The position numbers and the translations under genes are program-made. 64,000 nt of DNA from UBA8752 sp002172485. Lineage in GTDB: Bacteria; Bacteroidota; Bacteroidia; Flavobacteriales_D; Sanyastnellaceae. The stretch spans positions 1 through 64,000 of the forward strand of contig JBELJZ010000004.1 of the NCBI GenBank assembly GCA_042089915.1. Reading direction: 5' to 3'. The notes beneath the pieces are model-generated. The model did no database searches, was not told the DNA's origin, and saw only the letters and a list, made by a program, of their open reading frames with translations. Numbering within the stretch: position 1 is the first letter of the stretch; each line of letters begins with the position of its first letter. This document shows, one piece after another, positions 33,576 to 40,893 of the stretch.

Positions 33576-34519
33576 AGTCTCAGCTCTGGGCCATACTGGG
33601 CTGTTGCGTTCTCGCCTTGGCGTTTCAGTCGTGGGGGTTTTTCGTTCACCGCCACATTCATGCGGCAGCGGTCTCGGCGCTGCCGGATCCTCTCCGTCCT
33701 TGGTTTGAACAGCAGTCCGATTGGCTGACGGAACACGCCGTCGATGCGGACAAGCGCAAGCGAATGGTGGAGCGCGAGGCGCCAAAGCACTATCTCGATT
33801 TGGATGCCCCTGCGCTGCACTGCCTTCAGGACCTTGGCTCTGCCCCTTGGTGGTCCCAGGCATGCGAGGTGTGCTCGGAGGACACGTTGTGGGCCTATGG
33901 TGTTTTGCCTTGGAACATCCAATGGACGTACCGTCGGTTGGTGGAGGCCATGCACGATGGGGATGCCGCGCGCATTCTTCGGCATGCGGCTGATTTGGGT
34001 CACTATGTGGGCGATGCGCATGTGCCATTGCACACCACGCTCAACTACAACGGGCAGTTGACAGGGCAGGAAGGCATCCACGGCTTGTGGGAAACGCGCC
34101 TGCCCGAGTTGTATGGAGGTCGCTATTTGCTGGCCGTTCCCGAAGCGGAATACATCGGGGATGTGGGCCAGTGGGCTTGGGAGGTGGTTCACCGCAGCCA
34201 CGCCGCTGTGGACAGCGTATTGGCGATGGAGGCGGAACTCGTGGCAAGCTGGTCACGTGACTTGGTGGTGCGTGAGGAGCGTGGCCGAACCGTCCAATTG
34301 CAAAGGGTCGAGCCATGGTGTTCTGCCTATCACGATCGGCTGGACGGAATGGTGGAACGGCAATGGCGGGCGGCCATTCATGGTGTGGCTTCTGTCTGGT
34401 GGAGCGCCTGGGTGGATGCGGGTCAGCCTGATTTGGAGCAGGTGTTGGGAGCCAATGAAGCTTGTGGTTGGTGGCGTCGGGTTCGCGGCCGGTGCGAGGA
34501 CCACGATGGGAACCCATAA
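33572..34519 (+). CDS. Zinc-dependent phospholipase C/S1-P1-like protein
   Basis: 315 aa. After an N-terminal hydrophobic segment (about 3-18) the chain begins WGFFVHRHIHAAAV, as in the zinc-dependent phospholipase C family of Bacteroidota, followed by LTEHAVDADKRK and EAPKHYLDLD, and the metal-binding core DLGHYVGDAHVPLHTTLNY, then GIHGLWETRLPELY. Histidines and aspartates fit a trinuclear zinc site as in S1/P1 nucleases and PLC. Probably periplasmic. The start TTG 33572 overlaps the comB-like stop. ATP-independent hydrolase; substrate unknown. Confidence 0.78.
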   Translation: MKSQLWAILGCCVLALAFQSWGFFVHRHIHAAAVSALPDPLRPWFEQQSDWLTEHAVDADKRKRMVEREAPKHYLDLDAPALHCLQDLGSAPWWSQACEVCSEDTLWAYGVLPWNIQWTYRRLVEAMHDGDAARILRHAADLGHYVGDAHVPLHTTLNYNGQLTGQEGIHGLWETRLPELYGGRYLLAVPEAEYIGDVGQWAWEVVHRSHAAVDSVLAMEAELVASWSRDLVVREERGRTVQLQRVEPWCSAYHDRLDGMVERQWRAAIHGVASVWWSAWVDAGQPDLEQVLGANEACGWWRRVRGRCEDHDGNP

Positions 34520-34524
34520 CTTGA
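34517..34524 (+). promoter_or_regulatory. -7 box (TAACTTGA), 4 bases before ATG
   Basis: TAACTTGA-GAGC-ATG at the mannosyltransferase-like gene. It lies across the end of the preceding gene, so this gene can be transcribed apart from the gcvT run. Confidence 0.4.
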
Positions 34525-34528
34525 GAGC

Positions 34529-35668
34529 ATGCCGCGATTGGTGCTCGTCAACTCCTACTCTGCCGGAAGCCATGCCCTCTGGGAGCGCGGGCTGGAGGAA
34601 CACCTCCCCAAGCTCGGCGAGCGTCCCGAAGAGGTCTGGTCCGTGGATGTGGTCAGGCTTCCCGGCAGGCATTGGAAGTGGCGGATGCATTCAGCGGGCT
34701 GGACCATGGTCCAGCGCATGAAGGAATCCGGACAGCTGAAACAGCCTGTCGATGTGTTCCTGGTGACGGACATGTTGGATGTGGGGCAATTCAGGGCGGC
34801 GCTGCCGGCTGAACACCGGTCCACACCCATTGCGCTGTACTTCCATGAGAATCAGCTGACGTTTCCCGACCATCCCGAGCGGCCTCCGTTGGAGTGGGAC
34901 CGGCATTATGCCTTTTTGAACCTGACCTCTGCGTTGTTGGCCGACGCGGTGTGGTTCAACTCGGAGTACCACCGCTTGGTGTTCCTCGATTCGATTCCGG
35001 AATTCCTGCGGCAATTGCCTTCACCCCGTCCGGTTCAGCCCCACTTGGAGATCGAAAGGAAGTCCCAGGTGTTGCCCATCGGGTTGGAGCCGGATTGCTT
35101 TCGTTCAGAGGGTCAGGGCATTCGTTTTGGTGCGGGCCCGCCCGTCATCGCTTGGAACCACCGTTGGGAGCACGACAAGGGACCGCGGGCATTTCTCGAT
35201 GTATTGAGGGTGGTTCGTGACCATGGGGCCAGATTCAGGCTGTGCGTCTTGGGGCAATCCTTTGAAGATCGTCCTGCGGCATTCGATGCCTTGCGCAGCG
35301 AATTCGAGGACGACATCGTGCATTGGGGATTCGCAGCATCCCGAAGCGACTACCTTGACCTGTTGGCTTCGTGCGACATCGCCTTGGTGACGGCCCACCA
35401 TGACTTCTATGGGATCAGTGTCCTCGAGTCTGCAGCCTTGGGCTTGCACATTGTAGCGCCCGCTGAATTGGCCTACTCCGACCACTTCCCGAAGGAGTCA
35501 TTGCATGCGAGAACCGATTTGGCGAATGGGCTGATGATGGCGCTGGAGGGAGAGAAAAAAAGGATCTGGAAAGACGCTGCAGCGCGATTGTCGTGGTCTC
35601 AAGTGACTCTGGCGTGGCATGAAGCGATGAATGAAGTCGGGAGAGGCAATAAGTTGAGTGCCCATTGA
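34529..35668 (+). CDS. Glycosyltransferase, tRNA-queuosine alpha-mannosyltransferase-like (DUF3524)
   Basis: 379 aa GT4-type glycosyltransferase. The N-terminal DUF3524 region is recognised by VNSYSAGSHALWERGLEEH and LPGRHWKWRMHSAGW, then VTDMLDVGQFRA and YFHENQLTFPDH. The C-terminal GT-B half has AWNHRWEHDKGP, VHWGFAASRSDYLDLLASCD and TAHHDFYGISVLESAALG (nucleotide-sugar site). The family includes the vertebrate queuosine mannosyltransferase GTDC1; bacterial members may modify queuosine in tRNA-Asp. Queuosine genes are not in view, so the substrate is inferred. Confidence 0.78.
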   Translation: MPRLVLVNSYSAGSHALWERGLEEHLPKLGERPEEVWSVDVVRLPGRHWKWRMHSAGWTMVQRMKESGQLKQPVDVFLVTDMLDVGQFRAALPAEHRSTPIALYFHENQLTFPDHPERPPLEWDRHYAFLNLTSALLADAVWFNSEYHRLVFLDSIPEFLRQLPSPRPVQPHLEIERKSQVLPIGLEPDCFRSEGQGIRFGAGPPVIAWNHRWEHDKGPRAFLDVLRVVRDHGARFRLCVLGQSFEDRPAAFDALRSEFEDDIVHWGFAASRSDYLDLLASCDIALVTAHHDFYGISVLESAALGLHIVAPAELAYSDHFPKESLHARTDLANGLMMALEGEKKRIWKDAAARLSWSQVTLAWHEAMNEVGRGNKLSAH

Positions 35669-35920
35669 GGTGTCGGAAGTCTCCTTGAAAGGAGAGTCGA
35701 ATTGAGATGAACGTGGGTTAAATCCCGCTCAAACTTGTGAGGCATCGGATGGATTGTGGATGGGGTTCCTGGACTTACTGTGGACAAATGAACTTTCGAG
35801 AAAGTCAAGGGGGCAAAGCCTTTTTTTTATGAAGGTTCGCAGGAATATTTGTCGTCCTTCTTGTCGGAAGAAGCATTTGCTGAATTCCGGTTTGAAGTCA
35901 CCCATCTTAACCCACAACTG
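35669..35920 (+). other. dnaA upstream region with DnaA-box-like sites, hairpins and T8 run
   Basis: Two minus-strand near-matches to the DnaA box lie 24 bases apart: TGTGGATGG (35755-35763) and TGTGGACAA (35779-35787, one mismatch). Between them and dnaA are a 14-base inverted repeat (ACTTTC..GAAAGT, 35792-35805), a T8 run (35819-35827) and an AATATTTG -7-like box (35845-35852). A small hairpin CTCCT-TGAA-AGGAG lies near 35680-35696. No coding is seen. It fits dnaA autoregulation. It is too G+C-rich and too poor in boxes to be called an origin with confidence. Confidence 0.4.
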
Positions 35921-37351
35921 ATGAACCTCAACCACGAAAGTGTCTGGGCAAATTGCCTCTCGTTTATTGAAGACAATGTCAGCGCTCAGGCCTTCAAGAC
36001 GTGGTTCATTCCGATCAAATCGGTGAAATTGGAGGAGTCGGTCCTGACCATTCAGGTGCCGTCCCAGTTTTTCTACGAGTGGCTCGAAGAGCACTATGTG
36101 GACTTGCTCCGTAAGGCCATTGGCAAGGAGCTCGGCAAAGAGGCACGGCTGGAGTACTCCATCATCATGGAGCAGCCTGCAGCGGGCTCCTCTCCGTACA
36201 CCGTGAAGCTCCCGACCTCCCACCATGCTGCCATCCGCAACCGCTCCGTGCAGATGCCGATGGACTCTGCAGAGGCACCCATCAAGAATCCGTTTGTGAT
36301 TCCCGGGTTGAAGAAGCTCAACATCGACTCCAACCTCAACCCGAAGTACAGCTTCGAGAACTTCATTGAGGGAGAGAGCAACCGCCTGGCGCGCAGTGCA
36401 GGTTTTGCTGTGGCCCAAAAGCCCGGTGGAACGGCCTTCAATCCCCTGCTCATATACAGCCCCGTCGGACTGGGAAAAACCCACCTCGCCCACGCGATCG
36501 GAATTGAAATCAAGAACCGCAATCCTGAAAAGACGGTTCTCTACGTCAACTCTGAAAAATTCACGCACCAGTTCATTGATGCAGTGCGGAACAACAGCGT
36601 CAACGATTTCTCCCACTTCTACCAACTGATGGACGTCCTCATTGTGGACGACGTTCAGTTCTTCAGCGGAAAGGAGAAGACCCAAGACGTGTTCTTCCAC
36701 ATCTTCAACCACCTCCACCAGACAGGCAAGCAAATCGTCTTGACGAGCGACAAGCCGCCGGTGGAGATGCAGGGCATGGAGCAGCGCCTCCTCTCCCGCT
36801 TCAAGTGGGGCCTCAGTGCCGATGTACAGGTGCCAAGCCTCGAGACGCGCATGGCCATCCTCGAAAAGAAGATGTACGCCGACGGCATCGAGCTCCCGCG
36901 CGAGGTCATGGAGTACTTGGCTTACTCGATCAACACGAACATCCGCGAGCTGGAGGGCGCCCTCATCAGCTTGATTGCCCAGAGCAGCTTGAACCGCAAG
37001 GCGGTGACGCTCGAGCTGGCGAAGCAGATGATCGACAAGTTTGTCAAGAACACCGCCCGCGAGGTCAGCATCGACTACATCCAGAAGGTGGTGTGCGATT
37101 ACTTCGATCTGCCGATCGAGCTCTTGAAGTCCAAGACCCGCAAGCGCGAAATCGTCCAAGCCCGCCAAATCGCGATGTACTTCGCCAAGAAGATGACCAA
37201 GAGCTCGTTGGCCAACATCGGTCTCCACTGTGGTGGAAAGGACCACGCCACCGTGCTCCATGCTTGCCGGACGGTCAACAACTTGAGCGAGACGGACAAG
37301 CACTTCCGGAAGTACCTCGAGGATCTAGAGAAGAAGCTGAACGTCAGCTGA
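35921..37351 (+). CDS. dnaA: Chromosomal replication initiator protein DnaA
   Basis: 476 aa. Domain I at about 1-85 (VWANCLSFIEDNVSAQAFKTWF, FFYEWLEEHYVDLL), a linker, then the AAA+ domain III (about 140-350): NPKYSFENFIEGESNRLA, Walker A GLGKTHLAHA (about 182-191), VLIVDDVQFFSGKEKTQ (Walker B), LTSDKPP and RLLSRFKWGL (arginine region). Domain IV DNA-binding helix-turn-helix at about 370-476 with KSKTRKREIVQARQIAMY and GGKDHATVLHACRTV. ATG 35921 matches the Bacteroidota N-terminus; TTG 35849 lies inside the putative -7 box and is rejected. Confidence 0.97.
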   Translation: MNLNHESVWANCLSFIEDNVSAQAFKTWFIPIKSVKLEESVLTIQVPSQFFYEWLEEHYVDLLRKAIGKELGKEARLEYSIIMEQPAAGSSPYTVKLPTSHHAAIRNRSVQMPMDSAEAPIKNPFVIPGLKKLNIDSNLNPKYSFENFIEGESNRLARSAGFAVAQKPGGTAFNPLLIYSPVGLGKTHLAHAIGIEIKNRNPEKTVLYVNSEKFTHQFIDAVRNNSVNDFSHFYQLMDVLIVDDVQFFSGKEKTQDVFFHIFNHLHQTGKQIVLTSDKPPVEMQGMEQRLLSRFKWGLSADVQVPSLETRMAILEKKMYADGIELPREVMEYLAYSINTNIRELEGALISLIAQSSLNRKAVTLELAKQMIDKFVKNTAREVSIDYIQKVVCDYFDLPIELLKSKTRKREIVQARQIAMYFAKKMTKSSLANIGLHCGGKDHATVLHACRTVNNLSETDKHFRKYLEDLEKKLNVS

Positions 37352-37364
37352 CCACGCTTCGGCT

Positions 37365-37814
37365 GTGACCCGTTATCTCGTCGTCTGCCTCGGCAACATC
37401 TGCCGCTCGCCCATCGGTGAGGGCTGGATTCGCCATGCCGCCATGGTGCGGGGCCTTCGGGTCAAAGTGGACAGCGCCGGCACCTCGGGCTACCACGCCG
37501 GGGACCCGCCGGACCGCCGCAGTGTGGCGACCATGCGGGCAGTCGACATCGACATTTCCGGACAGCGATCGCGCAAATTCGTTCGGGCTGATTTTCAGAA
37601 GTTTGACCGGATTCTGGTGATGGACCGATCCAATTTGGCCGACGTCTTGGGCATGGCCCGAACCGGGGAAGAGCGCTCGAAAGTGGCGCTGTTTGACCCC
37701 TCGGGAGCGGAAGTGCCCGATCCCTATTACGGCAGCGAGGACGGGTTCGCGCAGGTGCGCGAGCAGGTGCGGGTGGCTGCCGAGGCCCAATTGGGGGACG
37801 ATTTCCCTGGCTGA
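37365..37814 (+). CDS. Low-molecular-weight protein-tyrosine phosphatase
   Basis: 149 aa. P-loop CLGNICRSP at residues 8-16 (C(X)5R, nucleophile Cys8) near the N-terminus, DSAGTSGYHAG, a central SGQRSRKF, RILVMDRSN and the acid DPYYG near residue 121. Cytosolic phosphatase acting on phosphotyrosine. The start is GTG 37365, 13 bases after dnaA. It converges on the FKBP-like lipoprotein gene with a 3-base gap. Confidence 0.92.
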   Translation: MTRYLVVCLGNICRSPIGEGWIRHAAMVRGLRVKVDSAGTSGYHAGDPPDRRSVATMRAVDIDISGQRSRKFVRADFQKFDRILVMDRSNLADVLGMARTGEERSKVALFDPSGAEVPDPYYGSEDGFAQVREQVRVAAEAQLGDDFPG

Positions 37815-37817
37815 GCG

Positions 37818-38555
37818 TCAATCGACACGCACTTCAAACCGAAGCGGGGTGTGTTGTGGCAGCCCCAAGTCCGGATGGGCCTGCGACCCGAATGCTTGGT
37901 CAGACGGGCTCCACAGCGCGAATGTCATGCCGCGCTCCGCATCCTGGAGCCAAGGGGCCAGTGCCGGAACGACTTGGTCGGGGTCGCCTTGAACGTAGCG
38001 CAAGACCACCGGGTCGGGTTCGATCACTGTGCCGTCGGCCCGCTGGGTAGAGATGGTCAGGGTGATCGAATCTCCCGGTACAATCCGCCCTTCCCCTTCC
38101 GTCCGCCATTCGGGCCTTCCTTGTCGGAGAAGGCCGACCCAGTCGGCTTCTACCCGGGCAGCGTCGAAAGGCCGGCGGCCCATGGCCTGGCGATGGTGTT
38201 CGGCCAAGTCCTTCTGGGTCATGCATTGCCAGAGCACCGTCAAGCTGTCTTTGCCATTCCACCTCCATTCATCCCGCAAGGACAATGGCAAAATGCGCGG
38301 GTCCAGCCGAATCCGGTCACCGCAAGCCAAGGTGGGCAGGCTTTTCAAATCGCGAACCAAGGTGCGTCCCTCCAAGGTGGTGTCGGGCGCCACCCAATGC
38401 TGACCAGCTTCGGATTCGGCGAGGACCCATTCTCCGCGGGCCAGGGCGTCCGTCAAGCTGCCTGTCCCCAATTCCATCAGCCGCCAAGGGGGCGGCTCTG
38501 GCGTCGCACAACCGAGCAGCAGAAGACCGCACAGGGTCGGCCACCTCGAATTCAT
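37818..38555 (-). CDS. FKBP-fold lipoprotein
   Basis: 245 aa. Lipoprotein signal with lipobox LLLGC (Cys16). Residues about 30-140 have no recognised domain; the last 80 look like an FKBP-type fold (GDSITLTISTQRADGTVIE, VVPALAPWLQDAERGMTFAL, PSDQAFGSQ, PLRFEVRV). Key FKBP active-site aromatics are not obvious, so isomerase activity is doubtful. The start ATG 38555 overlaps the stop of the GldI-like gene by four bases; ATG 38585 would lie inside that gene. Third member of the minus-strand operon DHH-GldI-FKBP. Confidence 0.7.
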   Translation of the reverse strand: MNSRWPTLCGLLLLGCATPEPPPWRLMELGTGSLTDALARGEWVLAESEAGQHWVAPDTTLEGRTLVRDLKSLPTLACGDRIRLDPRILPLSLRDEWRWNGKDSLTVLWQCMTQKDLAEHHRQAMGRRPFDAARVEADWVGLLRQGRPEWRTEGEGRIVPGDSITLTISTQRADGTVIEPDPVVLRYVQGDPDQVVPALAPWLQDAERGMTFALWSPSDQAFGSQAHPDLGLPQHTPLRFEVRVD

Positions 38556-39112
38556 GCGGGTCGGCGATACAGGTCCACCCTGCAATGGATGGCGATGACG
38601 GCCTCTTGCGGAATGTCCGGAGGCAAGCCACTCATGCCCCAGGCGCGGATGGGCGGCAGGATGGCGCGCAGGCTGTCCCCCAAATGGGCCAATCCAAACA
38701 GCTCGTGGAATCCGGATGGCAAATCCGTGCTGCCGGGTTCAAAGGCCAACGGTCCGTCCGCGGTCCAATCCGTGATGATGCGTCCGTCGAGCAATTCGAA
38801 CCGGTGGTGGATTTCGAGTACGCTTCCTTCTTGGAGGCTTTCCACCGATTGAGCGCCCGGAATGGAGTCCAGCCTTTGGTACCAAATGCCGGTTCCCGTC
38901 CGGGTGACCTTGTCCCAAGTGGCCGTCTGTGCGTTGATCAAGCTGTCAATGGCCAGGGCGCGCTGACGCTGGAATTCGACAAAGTCCTGCGGCTTGGGGC
39001 TGGTTTGGACCGGCCGATCAGGCAGCCACTTGTCTTGGTGACACCCGGTGCAGCTGGGCAACATCAGCACCCCAAGCGCGCAAGCGAACCACAGGATGCG
39101 GGGAAGGGTCAT
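38552..39112 (-). CDS. GldI-like FKBP-type peptidyl-prolyl isomerase lipoprotein
   Basis: 186 aa. Lipobox LPSC with Cys21. FKBP domain at about 70-185: GTGIWYQRLD, GSVLEIHHRFELLDGRII, DLPSGFHELFGLAHLGDSLRAILPP, IPQEAVIAIHCRVDLY. In gliding Flavobacteriales, GldI is an FKBP-type lipoprotein and its gene adjoins a DHH phosphoesterase, as here. Gliding itself is not proven by one gene. Overlaps both neighbours by four bases. Confidence 0.75.
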   Translation of the reverse strand: MTLPRILWFACALGVLMLPSCTGCHQDKWLPDRPVQTSPKPQDFVEFQRQRALAIDSLINAQTATWDKVTRTGTGIWYQRLDSIPGAQSVESLQEGSVLEIHHRFELLDGRIITDWTADGPLAFEPGSTDLPSGFHELFGLAHLGDSLRAILPPIRAWGMSGLPPDIPQEAVIAIHCRVDLYRRPA

Positions 39113-40170
39113 CCTTTGGGTGCTTCGGCAGCTTGGATTCCCGCTGCGATTTCTGGAAGAAGTCCCCGAAGCCGCGCCATCACCACGCCGATGGATTCGG
39201 TCGATGCACCACCGGCAGCATTGTGGTGGCCGCCACCGTCAAAATGCTGCTCCGCAAAGTCCCGGACACTGAAGTCTCCAACGGAACGGAAGCTCATCTT
39301 GACGCGGTCGGTGGATTCCTTGGCAAAGACGGCGACCTTGACGCCAGCCACGCCGAGGGCTCTGTTGACCAATCCTTCCGTGTAGCCTGCGCGGTAATGG
39401 AAGCGCGCCATGTCCTCTGCGGTGAGGTGGACAAAGGCCGTCTGAAACTCAGGGTAGACCTCCATGCGCTCCACCACAGCGAAAGCATGAAGTTTCATGC
39501 GGTCCATGGATTGCTCTCCAAAAATGGCCTCATGCACGGCGGTGTGGTCGAGGCCGCGGTCCATCATTTCGGCGATCACGCGGTGGGTTTCCGAGGAGAC
39601 CGAGCTGAAGCGGAAGCTGCCTGTATCGGTCATCATGCCGGCGTACAGCAAGGAGGCACTTGTGGCATCCACAGCATCCTTTCCGCCCAAACCGGCGATG
39701 ACGCCCCACAACAATTCCGCCGTGGAGCTGCATCGCGCGTCATGGACTCGTGCAGTCGGGAAGTCTTCCGGCCCCATGTGGTGGTCCACCATGAGCCACG
39801 CTCCTGTGGCGGTGCGGGCGGCATCGGCCATGGGCCCCAGGCGGTTGAGCCCGTTGTAGTCGAGGGCAAACAGGACGTCGGCCCGGTGCAGCGCGTCTTG
39901 CGCTTTTCCCGGATCCCGGTCGAACAGCACGATGTCCTCAACTCCCGGCATCCAGTCGAGGGCCTCGTCCGGTGCGTCGGGCAGCAGACAGGTGACCTCT
40001 TTGCCCGTTGCGCGCAAGTAGCGGGCCAGCGCCAGTGACGTGCCGACAGCGTCGGCGTCCGGTGAGCGGTGGCTGGTGATGGCGATGTGGTGGGCGCCAT
40101 CGAGGTGGCGCTGGAATTCGACCAAATCGGATGCGTCCACCATGCTGTGAACGGATTGCGGTGCAGTCAT
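39109..40170 (-). CDS. DHH/DHHA1 phosphoesterase (NrnA-like nanoRNase/PAP phosphatase)
   Basis: 353 aa. The DHH domain (about 20-190) has AITSHRSPDADAVGTSLAL (first metal aspartates), LFALDYNGLNRLG, MVDHHMGPEDF (DHH motif) and SSTAELLWG, LYAGMMTDTGSFRFSSV. The DHHA1 domain (about 230-345) ends with FDGGGHHNAAGGAS, the substrate-binding glycine-histidine motif. NrnA degrades 2-4-nt RNAs and dephosphorylates pAp. First gene of the operon with the two FKBP lipoproteins. Its start is 24 bases from nth, with overlapping -7 boxes. Confidence 0.9.
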   Translation of the reverse strand: MTAPQSVHSMVDASDLVEFQRHLDGAHHIAITSHRSPDADAVGTSLALARYLRATGKEVTCLLPDAPDEALDWMPGVEDIVLFDRDPGKAQDALHRADVLFALDYNGLNRLGPMADAARTATGAWLMVDHHMGPEDFPTARVHDARCSSTAELLWGVIAGLGGKDAVDATSASLLYAGMMTDTGSFRFSSVSSETHRVIAEMMDRGLDHTAVHEAIFGEQSMDRMKLHAFAVVERMEVYPEFQTAFVHLTAEDMARFHYRAGYTEGLVNRALGVAGVKVAVFAKESTDRVKMSFRSVGDFSVRDFAEQHFDGGGHHNAAGGASTESIGVVMARLRGLLPEIAAGIQAAEAPKG

Positions 40171-40176
40171 GTGAAG

Positions 40177-40190
40177 CGAAGATACCTTGC
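40177..40190. promoter_or_regulatory. Overlapping divergent -7 boxes of the DHH gene and nth
   Basis: Minus strand TATCTTCG (40177-40184) ends six bases before ATG 40170. Plus strand TACCTTGC (40183-40190) ends four bases before ATG 40195. The boxes overlap by two bases in a 24-base gap, so RNA polymerase cannot occupy both at once. Confidence 0.5.
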
Positions 40191-40194
40191 ACCC

Positions 40195-40884
40195 ATGTCC
40201 GAAACCGTCATCGAGTCCCCGCTTCCCCTCCCCGATTTGTCGACAAAGTCGGCGCGCGTCCAATGGGTGATGGATGAATTGGAACGGCTCTACCCGGTGG
40301 TGCCGGTTCCGTTGGACCACACCGACCCCTACACCCTGCTGGTGGCCGTGCTTCTGAGTGCCCAATGCACGGATGAGCGGGTCAATCAAGTTACCCCGGC
40401 CCTGTTCGCCCGGGCGGACAACCCGAAGCACATGCGCAACGTCCCAGTCGAGGAAGTGCGCGAGATCATCCGTCCCTGCGGCCTCAGTCCGCAGAAGTCC
40501 AAGGCCATCGTGCGCCTGAGCGAGATCCTGATGGACGAGCATGGCGGCGTGGTCCCGCAGGACATGGAAGCTTTGGAGCGCCTTCCGGGCGTGGGTCACA
40601 AGACTGCGTCGGTGGTCATGTCGCAGGCGTTCGGTGTCCCCGCCTTCCCGGTGGACACCCACATCCACCGGCTGATGTACCGCTGGAATTTCACCAACGG
40701 CAAAAACGTAGAGCAGACCGAGCGCGATGCCAAGCGCCTGTTCCCGGAAGAGCGTTGGAACAAGCTGCACCTGCAGATCATCTTTTACGGCCGGGAGTAT
40801 TCACCGGCCCGCAGCCCCAAGCGCGACCGCGATTTCATCACGCGCACCATCGGCCGCAAGACCGAAATCGCCAAGCTGAAGTAA
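40195..40884 (+). CDS. nth: Endonuclease III, without the C-terminal iron-sulfur cysteines
   Basis: 229 aa. DNA glycosylase/AP lyase of the HhH-GPD superfamily. LSAQCTDERVNQVTPALF, the helix-hairpin-helix LPGVGHKTASVVM (catalytic Lys) and VDTHIHRL (catalytic Asp) are all present. The canonical cluster CxxxxxxCxxCxxxxxC at the C-terminus is missing: here the chain reads FYGREYSPARSPKRDRD and then TRTIGRKTE, with no cysteine. It can be active without the cluster only if the fold is otherwise stable; the loss may be lineage-typical. A leaderless start is predicted. Confidence 0.92.
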   Translation: MSETVIESPLPLPDLSTKSARVQWVMDELERLYPVVPVPLDHTDPYTLLVAVLLSAQCTDERVNQVTPALFARADNPKHMRNVPVEEVREIIRPCGLSPQKSKAIVRLSEILMDEHGGVVPQDMEALERLPGVGHKTASVVMSQAFGVPAFPVDTHIHRLMYRWNFTNGKNVEQTERDAKRLFPEERWNKLHLQIIFYGREYSPARSPKRDRDFITRTIGRKTEIAKLK

Positions 40885-40893
40885 TCCTGCGCC

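Noticed and set aside
35849..35920. TTG 35849 as dnaA start
   Set aside because: It sits inside the AATATTTG promoter-like box, and the 24 added residues are absent from the DnaA family; ATG 35921 fits.
35729..37303. 524-codon open frame on the minus strand
   Set aside because: Antisense to dnaA.
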